From IMG/VR virus record IMGVR_UViG_3300037132_000365, positions 1 through 28,999 of that record: a stretch of DNA of 28,999 nt. One strand, written 5' to 3'. Under the pieces are notes generated by a model that ran no database searches, was not told where the DNA came from, and was given only the letters and a program-made list of their open reading frames with translations. The translations under genes and the position numbers were made by a program. Positions within the stretch are counted from its first letter, which is position 1. Every line of letters begins with the position of its first letter. The stretch comes from a virus. Shown here piece by piece: positions 21,502 through 27,842 of the stretch.

Positions 21502-21915
21502 TTAAAAAGGTAAATCTTCGTTGTCGTCTGATTCTGGCTGAGCTGAGTCCTCGCTTGAATAGCTGTTCCCAGTGTCGGGGCTACCATTAGCAGTAAAAGG
21601 AATAATAGTTTCAGCGAGAATGTCTACGCTTAATTTCTTTACGCCGTTTTTGTCAGTGTACTCTTTTTTCGTAGTACGTCCGTCGACATAAACCTTAGTA
21701 CCCTTCTTAAGCATGTCAACCATTTTTTCTGAGAGCTTGAACGCTACTACGTTATGCCAAGTAGTTTCATTCACCCAATTACCTGATTTGTCTTTATAGC
21801 CGCTTGTAGTGGCCACTCCGAAGGTTGTAACTGAGAGGTTGTTAGTAGTGGTTCGGGTTGTGGCGTCCTTGCCTAAGTTCCCGATTATCATTTGCTTGTT
21901 TAATGAAAATGCCAT
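21502..21915 (-). CDS. ssb: Single-stranded DNA-binding protein
   Basis: A 137-aa OB-fold SSB. It shows the usual opening (MIIGNLGKDATTR), the central NETTWHNVVAF strand, KLSEKMVDMLKKGTKVYVDGR, and a short Ser/Asp-rich linker ending in DNEDLPF, the acidic tip that recruits replication and repair proteins. The length is slightly short for a bacterial SSB but normal for phage versions. It should coat single strands during phage replication and work with the annealing protein of the same operon. AAGGAG precedes the ATG. Confidence 0.93.
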   Translation of the reverse strand: MAFSLNKQMIIGNLGKDATTRTTTNNLSVTTFGVATTSGYKDKSGNWVNETTWHNVVAFKLSEKMVDMLKKGTKVYVDGRTTKKEYTDKNGVKKLSVDILAETIIPFTANGSPDTGNSYSSEDSAQPESDDNEDLPF

Positions 21916-21929
21916 ATTGCAGAGCTCCT

Positions 21930-22598
21930 TTATATTTGATTATAGTAATGAAGTGGTATAATGTCAGCGAATACGCCGATATTTTCCACGTAGGTATTAA
22001 ATAAACTTTCTTCTTCTTCCTTGAATATTCCCTCTCGAAAACATTTTGCAATTACGAGGGTTTTCTTAGCGTCTGACAGTGTCGTTAATTGAGCCCGCTT
22101 GAGTCTGTTGTCAGACCGGAGACGTACTTTGATAGCTTCTTTTTCCTGATCTATGAAACGATACCTCTCTGCGGCTTGCTCTCTCTCGATCTCCTGACTG
22201 GCTGCCAGTTCCACGTATTTCGTCTCGTCCGGTGTTAGCATGAATTTAGGAGCTAAAGCCCTAAGAGTGCGACCTTTCTGAATTAAGTTATCGACTTGTT
22301 TTCTGACTCTGATCTCGATTTCAAAAAGTCCATAAGTGTCAGTGCCTTGCTTAATCCAGTCATTCCAGTCGATACGGTTAAAAACACTCGCTCTCGTAAC
22401 TGCCTCGAGGCGTATTAAAAATATTTTCTTAGTCCAGTTATTGAGTAGCATTTGCTCATACCAGCCCTTAATTGTTTGCAGTGAAATATCTATCATTTTC
22501 GTTGCTCCCATTTTTAAGCAGTGAGCATGTACGTATAAAAACTCAAGCTCTGTCTGATCGTAATAAGGTTTCAATTCTCCCTTCACGAAGTCAGGCAT
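21930..22598 (-). CDS. Hypothetical early protein between SSB and the replication initiator
   Basis: About 222 aa if started at the ATG at 22598, four bases after the initiator's stop. An ATG at 22700 would add 34 residues, but it overlaps the initiator by 98 nt and lacks a ribosome-binding site, so it is less likely. The protein is rich in helices, with Trp-containing pieces (GWYEQMLLNNWTKK, FNRIDWNDWI) and a charged coiled-coil-like middle (ASQEIEREQAAERYRFIDQEKEAIK). In many phages this slot next to the initiator holds a helicase loader, but no AAA+ motifs are present here. No family is recognised. Confidence 0.6.
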   Translation of the reverse strand: MPDFVKGELKPYYDQTELEFLYVHAHCLKMGATKMIDISLQTIKGWYEQMLLNNWTKKIFLIRLEAVTRASVFNRIDWNDWIKQGTDTYGLFEIEIRVRKQVDNLIQKGRTLRALAPKFMLTPDETKYVELAASQEIEREQAAERYRFIDQEKEAIKVRLRSDNRLKRAQLTTLSDAKKTLVIAKCFREGIFKEEEESLFNTYVENIGVFADIIPLHYYNQI

Positions 22599-22602
22599 TT
22601 TC

Positions 22603-23346
22603 TCAATCTTCGGAGTATAAAGAGCTAATTTGTTCCCTGTATTCTGTTTCGAGAATGCTTCCTTTAGCTGGCTTTTTACTAAACTGCCGATTTGTTCCAT
22701 TTGCTTTTTTATCCATGTTTAATTTTAGTTGATCAAATTTTGCTCTGAGTTTGTCAGTGCTTAAAATATTATTCTGCCAGAATGCATCTGACTGACACCA
22801 GTCAATAACTCTGGCGACGTCAGCAGGGCTTTTCTTGTCGACTCTGATTAGCATGTCAATAGATTTGCACCATGTCTGATAATTAGGCTCTCTGTGGTCT
22901 GGGCTTCTCTCCTGGATTTTTTCAAAGAGCCTCTGAGTTAACACGTATTCGATTGACTCCTCCGAGAAGTCTTTAGGCTGTTTGGCGATCTGATTAGTGT
23001 TCTCAGATGTGTTATAACTATCGTAATTACATATCGTTATGCGCCCTATTTTCTGTTCTAAATCATAAGTGATCATTCCCTGTTCGACCAGCATTTTAAG
23101 AAAGCTACTCACCTTCGAGTTACTTTTCCAATTCCACCTTGATAAGAGAAAACGATTAGCTGCCACGAGTTGACCTCTACCCCATTCTACATGCCTGTCG
23201 TTTATAATTGCTTTCGTCGTTCCTTCCTTATACCTTGCAGTGGCGAGTAAATCTATCCAAGCCTCAGCTCTGGAAAACTCTCTCTTTTCTTTCCATAAAG
23301 CGTGATCAAATAACTTTCTGTATACCTTGATAAATCCCTCGTCCAT
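22603..23346 (-). CDS. Phage replication initiator (O/DnaD-like)
   Basis: About 247 aa. The N-terminus is the winged-helix domain of phage replication organisers: FIKVYRKLFDHALWKE, EAWIDLLATARY, WGRGQLVAANRFLLSRWNW, then FLKMLVEQGMI and a strand ITICNYDSY. The C-terminal part (SPDHREPNYQTWCKSIDMLIR, then VIDWCQSDAFWQNNILST) is the conserved tail that probably binds the helicase or loader. It should recognise the phage origin and start replication. The ATG at 23346 is preferred over a TTG seven codons upstream, since it follows the previous TAA by two bases. Confidence 0.85.
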   Translation of the reverse strand: MDEGFIKVYRKLFDHALWKEKREFSRAEAWIDLLATARYKEGTTKAIINDRHVEWGRGQLVAANRFLLSRWNWKSNSKVSSFLKMLVEQGMITYDLEQKIGRITICNYDSYNTSENTNQIAKQPKDFSEESIEYVLTQRLFEKIQERSPDHREPNYQTWCKSIDMLIRVDKKSPADVARVIDWCQSDAFWQNNILSTDKLRAKFDQLKLNMDKKANGTNRQFSKKPAKGSILETEYREQISSLYSED

Positions 23347-23348
23347 TG

Positions 23349-23720
23349 TTAGCTCACCACTGACCAATAAGCGGTTTTCTTTTTCGTGATCGGGTCGGTC
23401 GCTTCTTTCTCAAAGCGTATACGCATTGAGCCTAAAAGACGCCCTCTGCGGTCAGGGATTAAGTGTCGGGGTATATTTGTGTACTCGCTTATCATTCGGT
23501 CGTTAGCTGTCCCCAAAATGCGTAAGGCTTGCAATACAATAAGTGTTTGTGACTTCCTTTGATTAGCCGGAAACTCAAAATTTGCAAGTGCACTCAGGTG
23601 ATCAAATTTAGGCACTGAGATTGTTTTTGTGTCAGTCAAAGGGTCGAATAATGGAGTCCCTGCGGTTTCTCCTCTCTCCTGAATTAACTGAGCTAGTCGT
23701 GGATTATATTTCATGTTCAA
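23349..23720 (-). CDS. Small winged-helix-like protein
   Basis: A 123-aa protein. The C-terminal half (TLIVLQALRILGTANDRMISEYTNIPRHLIPDRRGRLL, cut here for length into TLIVLQALRIL and ISEYTNIPRHLIPDRRGRLL) has the layout of a winged helix in which a recognition helix precedes an 'R.G.L' strand, and it ends in a hairpin (KKKTAYWSVV). The start is TTG at 23720: GGAG lies 8 nt before it, whereas it would be 14 nt from the ATG two codons on. It might assist initiation or recombination, being between the annealing protein and the initiator. Confidence 0.6.
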   Translation of the reverse strand: MNMKYNPRLAQLIQERGETAGTPLFDPLTDTKTISVPKFDHLSALANFEFPANQRKSQTLIVLQALRILGTANDRMISEYTNIPRHLIPDRRGRLLGSMRIRFEKEATDPITKKKTAYWSVVS

Positions 23721-23741
23721 TTTCTGATCTCCGATATTAAA

Positions 23742-23761
23742 GCGGCTCAGTTAAGAGCCGC
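23742..23761 (-). terminator. Strong hairpin inside the early operon (possible attenuator)
   Basis: GCGGCTC and GAGCCGC form a 7-bp GC-rich stem with a 6-nt loop. On the minus strand it is followed by TTTAATAT, a poor U tract. It lies just after the annealing-protein stop and may reduce expression of the downstream genes or protect the upstream mRNA. Confidence 0.5.
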
Positions 23762-23774
23762 CGCAAGTTGAAAA

Positions 23775-24917
23775 TTATGGTTTTATGTTTTTGACTTTAG
23801 GGACATATTTATTCAGGCCGATTTTCTTGAGCTTGGCGACTAAATAATCAAAGTACCAATACCTCTGAATGTCGTCTTTAACTTCTGCGATTAGTGCCTC
23901 GCATGATGTAATGTCACGTTCGAAGGTTTCAGTAGTCAGAGCGTCTATAACCATTTTGAGAATGTCGGCTTTAGGCTTGGCAGGCAAGTCCTCATTTTTA
24001 GGAGTGATCACTTCTTTTCCGCCTACCTTAAGAAGTATATCCTCGATAAGTTTTCTCTTGGCTGTAAAGTTAGCTTTGAGCCTCTCTGCCTGTTTTTTAT
24101 CAGTGGCAGTTACCTTGTTAAATAATATTCTAAGGTCATTAAGCAGAGTAACAGCTTCAAGCTCTTTCAGGATTGACTCGTCACCAGTCGGTTTGTTAGC
24201 GGTTGGTATTTTCTCGGGAGCTTTCTCTTTTTTAGGCTCGGGTTTAATCCCTGTTTTATTTTTCAGACTGGCTAAAGTAATTGACGGAGCGTTTGGACTG
24301 TCAGGAGCTGGCGAACCTTCGTCATAAAAAGGAAGTGAGTCGATATGTCTCCACTGAAATTCTCCGGTTTTATTTCTGCCCTGTTTATCTCTCCAAACTT
24401 TTACGCCGAATTTCTTAACCCAATTCTGAGACCAGCGAGGCTGCCAGCATTCCTTACCGATTCCTAAGTCTTTGCAGTTTCTAACGAGTGAGTCAGATTT
24501 TGCTCCTTCGTATACGGTAGCGATTGACATTTTAGAATTATTTTCATGGTATTGCATTTCGCCGATTGCTCTCGAGACAAAACAGCCTCTTATATATAGA
24601 GAGCCGTCAAACATGTACGTACCGTCTTTTTCTACTACTCTGTTTTCAATCAAAGCCCACTGACCGACGCCGAGTGATCGGTTAAGTCTCTCTCTGACAA
24701 AAATATGAGGTAAATATATAAGACCGTCAGGGCGTATGTTTACGTCGTCCTCGTTTATCGTAGCCAGGAGTTTCTCTGACTCTGCTGGCGTTAACACGAG
24801 TGAGCTCGCATTTTGATACTGCTGCATAATCATAGCAGATAAATTTTTGTCAATCTCGACCGGAGTTTTTATATTTTCTTCTATGATAGTGATTGCCTGA
24901 CTTGTTTCGTTATTCAT
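23775..24917 (-). CDS. MGM101/Rad52-type single-strand annealing protein
   Basis: A 380-aa protein. Residues of about 55-200 match the Mgm101-like annealing proteins of phages: YLPHIFVRERLNRSLGVG (68-85), WALIENRVV, MFDGSLYIRGCFVSRAIGEMQY, MSIATVYEGAKSDSLVRNCKDLGIG (130-154 in parts) and CWQPRW (157-162). Family members bind single strands and pair complementary DNA, the recombinase role played by Red-beta. The C-terminal 180 residues (a Pro/Lys-rich linker, then helices) are an extra region of unknown use, perhaps for SSB contact. The ATG at 24917 overlaps the upstream gene by 8 nt. It works within an early set with SSB and Gp157-like protein. Confidence 0.85.
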   Translation of the reverse strand: MNNETSQAITIIEENIKTPVEIDKNLSAMIMQQYQNASSLVLTPAESEKLLATINEDDVNIRPDGLIYLPHIFVRERLNRSLGVGQWALIENRVVEKDGTYMFDGSLYIRGCFVSRAIGEMQYHENNSKMSIATVYEGAKSDSLVRNCKDLGIGKECWQPRWSQNWVKKFGVKVWRDKQGRNKTGEFQWRHIDSLPFYDEGSPAPDSPNAPSITLASLKNKTGIKPEPKKEKAPEKIPTANKPTGDESILKELEAVTLLNDLRILFNKVTATDKKQAERLKANFTAKRKLIEDILLKVGGKEVITPKNEDLPAKPKADILKMVIDALTTETFERDITSCEALIAEVKDDIQRYWYFDYLVAKLKKIGLNKYVPKVKNIKP

Positions 24918-25551
24918 TTGAAGCCTCTATTTTAATAGTGTCTAATTTTTTTAGTCCTAAGAGCTGAGTATTGAATTTTGTTTCCTTGCCTACCCCTCTG
25001 ACCTGTTCTCCCTGATCAATAGCGGCGTTTATCTTTGTACTGTCTAACATTTCCACTCCTTTTGCAGAGTGAGTATTGAGGAAGGTTCTTAACACTCCAC
25101 GTTTAGCGTGAATGTTAGTAAACTCCTCTATTGACATTTCCATAGTGACGACTACTTTTCTAAATTTGTCCTCGATTAAATTGTCGTCTATAACAGTGAT
25201 CTCTTTTGATATGTCTTTGATCTTTACGACGTTACCAGCTAATACCTGACTTGCATATCCCTCAGCACTTCCAAAGGCTCTGACAGCTCTCGCAAGCCAT
25301 ACCTTGAAGCCCTTAAGATCTGATTCAATAACAGAGCGGTGATTTTTAGCAGAGAGCTCAAATTCCTTTAAGGTCTCGATTTTCTTTTCTTTCTCTCTGA
25401 TATAGTAGCCGATATTATCTACCTTGCCTACTATCGCTTTCTCTGCGATTGCGAGCTGTTCCTCAATCTCTTGAGTAATTTCGCCCTCGTTGATTTTTAT
25501 TAGCTCGAGGATATTCTCGAACTCATTTCCAAGTTGCATTAAATTTGCCAT
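24910..25551 (-). CDS. Siphovirus Gp157-like protein
   Basis: A 213-aa protein whose N-terminal 100 residues are a long coiled coil. The layout (a helix with EGEITQEIEEQLAIAEKA, then KVDNIGYYIREKEKKIETLKEFE) is that of the Gp157 family first described in Streptococcus phages, which lies beside annealing proteins and exonucleases. The C-terminal half (VVKIKDISKEITVID, KVVVTMEMSIEEF, KINAAIDQGEQVRGVG) is mixed. Its role is not settled; resistance to phage was reported for the founding member in my memory. Its leader contains the ACTTTAACAT and ACAACGGAG elements of the promoter cassette but no promoter core. Confidence 0.75.
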   Translation of the reverse strand: MANLMQLGNEFENILELIKINEGEITQEIEEQLAIAEKAIVGKVDNIGYYIREKEKKIETLKEFELSAKNHRSVIESDLKGFKVWLARAVRAFGSAEGYASQVLAGNVVKIKDISKEITVIDDNLIEDKFRKVVVTMEMSIEEFTNIHAKRGVLRTFLNTHSAKGVEMLDSTKINAAIDQGEQVRGVGKETKFNTQLLGLKKLDTIKIEASNE

Positions 25552-25601
25552 TTGTCTATCTTTCCTCTGTCGTTACTCCGTTGTAATGACAATGTTAAAG
25601 T

Positions 25602-25630
25602 GGGCGGAATTTGTCACTCCGCCCTTTTTT
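25602..25630 (+). terminator. Plus-strand-oriented intrinsic terminator in the early operon
   Basis: GGGCGGA and TCCGCCC form a 7-bp GC stem with a 9-nt loop, followed on the plus strand by TTTTTT. It faces opposite to the operon, just before the Gp157-like gene. For the operon mRNA it is a strong hairpin preceded by AAAAAA. Confidence 0.75.
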
Positions 25631-25820
25631 ATTGTATACCTTTTAGTAAGGCTTTAGTGTTATTTAGTCTCGTTTCCAATTCCCCTCTTGAATTAAGGCT
25701 CATGTATAAGAATTTCGAGCGTCTGTCATATCTCCTTTTGTAATGCGCCTGTGTTAGCTTGAGAGCCACACCATTAAGAAGAAAACAAGCTGCGATTAGA
25801 ATGATATTAGGGTCTGTCAT
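25629..25820 (-). CDS. Small membrane protein
   Basis: A 63-aa protein with one hydrophobic segment at about residues 5-21 (NIILIAACFLLNGVALKL) followed by a very basic stretch (HYKRRYDRRSK) and a charged helix. The positive residues after the segment suggest that the C-terminus is cytoplasmic. It overlaps the upstream gene by 4 nt (ATGA). No family is recognised. The stop abuts the plus-strand terminator stem. Confidence 0.6.
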   Translation of the reverse strand: MTDPNIILIAACFLLNGVALKLTQAHYKRRYDRRSKFLYMSLNSRGELETRLNNTKALLKGIQ

Positions 25821-26152
25821 TTTGGTACTCCGTTGTTTTTGATTGTCATAAATAATTCCTTCCCTGTCATTCCCCCAATTGGCTGAGCCTCGTGTCTACG
25901 CTCGTCCTGATATACTTGAATGTCAGATAACTTAAATCTATAAACCTTAACCCCTCCGACGTTTTCAGTGAGAGCTTGAATAAGACCGTTGTCAGCTTTT
26001 GATTTCAGGGTCTCGACTCCCATATGTAAAAGAGTAGCAGTTTTAGAAAGTGAAAATTCTCTGATCTGATCTTCCGCCTCTTTCCCGAGGGCTTTCATTA
26101 ACAGACTTTTAACGTCACGTAATTCGTTCAATATAATCTCGTTCTGCGTCAA
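25817..26152 (-). CDS. Small HTH (excisionase/MerR-like) protein
   Basis: A 111-aa protein. A helical N-terminus (NELRDVKSLLMKAL) leads to an HTH at about residues 33-75: FSLSKTATLLHMGVETLKSKADNGLIQ, then VYRFKLSDIQVYQDER, the arrangement of the HTH_17/excisionase group, where the second helix picks the site and a short wing follows. It may be an excisionase or an early regulator; its place in the early operon close to the immunity region would suit either. It overlaps both neighbours by 4 nt. Confidence 0.65.
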   Translation of the reverse strand: MTQNEIILNELRDVKSLLMKALGKEAEDQIREFSLSKTATLLHMGVETLKSKADNGLIQALTENVGGVKVYRFKLSDIQVYQDERRHEAQPIGGMTGKELFMTIKNNGVPK

Positions 26153-26496
26153 GCTATTGCTCCGAGAATATCATTTCCTAAACGAATGTAAGCGTCAAAG
26201 GGCTTTCTATCATGTATTGTTTTGCAGATAAGCAGTAACTTATCAACTGGCGGAAATTTAGGCTGATGTCTATTGGTATAACTTCTTATCGTTGACTCAC
26301 CGATTCCGGTCAGGTCTGCGAGTTCCTCATATACCTCATATATTTCAGGTATTTCGACCTCTGCACTCCTTCGATCTCCATAGCTTTGAATAGCTGAGTG
26401 AAGGGAAACTGAAATAAATCTCAAGCTGACTCCTGTGTTTTTCTGATTCTCGTTCGATTCTATGTCGATTCTATGCTGATTCTGATTGCTTGTCAT
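26149..26496 (-). CDS. HTH protein of the early operon (CII-like position)
   Basis: About 115 aa. ATG at 26496 with AGGTG 6 nt ahead decides the start over a GTG at 26505, which lies inside that site. The first 50 residues are polar; residues of about 58-85 (YEELADLTGIGESTIRSYTNRHQPKF) form a helix-turn-helix of the XRE/Cro type, followed by LLLICKTIHDRKPFDAYIRL. It could be a second early regulator, in the slot where lambdoid phages carry CII, but no similarity to CII is claimed. Confidence 0.65.
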   Translation of the reverse strand: MTSNQNQHRIDIESNENQKNTGVSLRFISVSLHSAIQSYGDRRSAEVEIPEIYEVYEELADLTGIGESTIRSYTNRHQPKFPPVDKLLLICKTIHDRKPFDAYIRLGNDILGAIA

Positions 26497-26525
26497 AATT
26501 GACACCTATATTTTTAATTAGTTCT

Positions 26526-26750
26526 TTATTTATTTAGATACTTTGAGAGACCTTGAAAGCTCGACTCGAGTGATCTAAGGCTCTTTATGGAAATGAAGCC
26601 AGAACGTAAGTAGCTGTGAACGGTTGAAAAAGGGATATTTGCTCTTTCAGACAGTTCTCGAGGAGTAGTCCTGGAATCAGTTAAAAAGCCCGAGAGGTTA
26701 ATTTTCACTCTGTTGAGGTGCTTTTTTGGAGATATTGTGTTCGTGGTCAT
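26526..26750 (-). CDS. Cro-like repressor
   Basis: A 74-aa protein with an HTH at about 26-55 (RTTPRELSERANIPFSTVHSYLRSG). It is the first gene of the early operon, divergent from the repressor, which is the Cro position. No Shine-Dalgarno site is visible in the AT-rich leader before its ATG, so translation may rely on an unstructured leader. It probably binds the operators in the intergenic region and shuts off the repressor promoter, as Cro does. Confidence 0.72.
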   Translation of the reverse strand: MTTNTISPKKHLNRVKINLSGFLTDSRTTPRELSERANIPFSTVHSYLRSGFISIKSLRSLESSFQGLSKYLNK

Positions 26751-26782
26751 AATAAATATGTATTTGTAATTAAGATTCTGTA

Positions 26783-26811
26783 AACATAAAGGAAAAACTT
26801 AGAGAAGTCAA
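26783..26811 (-). promoter_or_regulatory. Early promoter
   Basis: TTGACT (26811-26806), 17 bp, TATGTT (26788-26783) on the minus strand, about 33 nt before the Cro-like ATG. An ATTAGAT-like repeat overlaps the -35 side (AGAGATAT). Confidence 0.75.
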
Positions 26812-26828
26812 GAGATATTATGAATAAA

Positions 26829-26879
26829 ATTAGATATATTTATACTTTATTAGATATTTTTGTGTTTTTAATCTCTAAT
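26829..26879. promoter_or_regulatory. Immunity operators and probable repressor promoter
   Basis: ATTAGATAT occurs at 26829-26837 and 26849-26857 as direct repeats 20 bp apart, and ATCTCTAAT (an inverted near-copy) at 26871-26879. TATACT at 26841-26846 is a good -10 for rightward transcription of the repressor, with only TTATGA at the -35, as expected for an activator- or repressor-tuned promoter. The spacing of two helical turns suits dimer binding. Confidence 0.55.
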
Positions 26880-26895
26880 AATCAATGTAATTTTA

Positions 26896-26925
26896 GGTCG
26901 GAGCATTTCCCTAAAGGGTCGGAGC
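26896..26925 (+). repeat. GGTCGGAGC direct repeat in the repressor leader
   Basis: GGTCGGAGC at 26896-26904 and 26917-26925, 21 bp apart, with CCCTAAAGGG between. The second copy is close to the repressor start and contains GGAG, so it may influence translation. Confidence 0.45.
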
Positions 26926-26935
26926 GGAAGGAATT

Positions 26936-27610
26936 ATGTTAAATAACAATACAAAAGAGGTAACTGTAATGGAATGGAGAGAGTTTTTAGACCAGCTCTT
27001 AAAAGATTTCAGAACCACGACCTACGAGGTCGAAAAAGAACACGGAATAAGTTCGGCTATCTTATCTTATATAAAGACAGGTAAAACAGCTAAACCGTCA
27101 CAGAATACTATACGAAGGTTAGAAACAGCTTTCTCGATTGAGATTGACGACTCAAACCCCACCGACATACGATACACGAAACTCGAACCGATAAGGCTAC
27201 CTACACACAAACAAAAGACAGAAGTCTCATTACTCGAGTTTCCAATTTTTCATATCATACCAACAAAAGGAGAGTTGAGTAATTTGAACCTGAGCACATT
27301 TCCAGAGGTGACTTATTTTAACTACGATAGGCAAGCTGGCTGTTTCGCTTATCATATTTCAGAACCCTGCTGGCTGGACGGCTGGCTTAAAAGAGGCGAC
27401 ATATTACTCGCCGATTATAATGAACCCTTAAATGATGGTGACATTTGCATAGCTCAATTAGTTGACGGCAAAGTCCTTGTAAGGCGTTACCAAAAAATAC
27501 AGGAAGGAATTATATTATTAACGGCTGGCGAAGGTGAGGCTCTGATCTCTCTTACGCCTCCCGAGCTTAAGAGCATTGTGAGAATAGTAAGAATATATAA
27601 AACAGTATAA
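26936..27610 (+). CDS. CI/LexA-fold phage repressor with altered catalytic dyad
   Basis: A 224-aa protein. Residues of about 14-66 form an HTH (EWREFLDQLLKD, then SSAILSYIKTGKT), and 100-224 an S24-peptidase-type dimer domain: FAYHISEPCWLDGW...RGDILLAD, GDICIAQL, VLVRRYQK. Aligned with LexA/CI, the catalytic Ser of G-D-S-M becomes Cys 145 (EPCW) and the Lys becomes Arg 183 (LVRRY), so self-cleavage is doubtful. The start may be 26936 (GGAAGGA close by) or the Met at codon 12 (AGAGGT 7 nt ahead). It should hold the lysogenic state by binding the divergent operators. Confidence 0.82.
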   Translation: MLNNNTKEVTVMEWREFLDQLLKDFRTTTYEVEKEHGISSAILSYIKTGKTAKPSQNTIRRLETAFSIEIDDSNPTDIRYTKLEPIRLPTHKQKTEVSLLEFPIFHIIPTKGELSNLNLSTFPEVTYFNYDRQAGCFAYHISEPCWLDGWLKRGDILLADYNEPLNDGDICIAQLVDGKVLVRRYQKIQEGIILLTAGEGEALISLTPPELKSIVRIVRIYKTV

Positions 27611-27623
27611 CAGGAGTCCAGAC

Positions 27624-27842
27624 ATGCTTAAATATAAAAAGGTAGACAGATCAAAGGTAAGTATCTTATATAGAGAGCTTGCTCAGGTTAACCACGAAAT
27701 AAACGACACCTTTGAAACACCGTCGGCTATTTTACCCGAGCTAAATAAAACCTTCAAACTTGAAGGATTAGATTTGAGAGAGGATTTTATAATTATGAAT
27801 ATCGCCTTACAGAAAGGTATAATTAAATTCTCGGCTAACTAA
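27624..27842 (+). CDS. Small hypothetical protein between repressor and integrase
   Basis: A 72-aa protein with AGGAG before the ATG, 13 bp after the repressor stop. It is predicted helical (SILYRELAQVNHEINDTF, then LDLREDFIIMNIALQKGI) and has no motif. Its TAA overlaps the integrase ATG (TAATG), so it is co-translated with the integrase and, from the layout, probably transcribed with the repressor. No family is recognised. Confidence 0.65.
   Translation: MLKYKKVDRSKVSILYRELAQVNHEINDTFETPSAILPELNKTFKLEGLDLREDFIIMNIALQKGIIKFSAN

Noticed and set aside
22599-22700. N-terminal extension of the gene after the initiator
   Set aside because: Would overlap the initiator by 98 nt without a ribosome site; a start at 22598 is four bases past the initiator stop.
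23869-24327. 152-codon plus-strand frame opposite the annealing-protein gene
   Set aside because: Long only because of the base composition of the opposite strand; low-complexity Ser/Leu sequence and no start signal.
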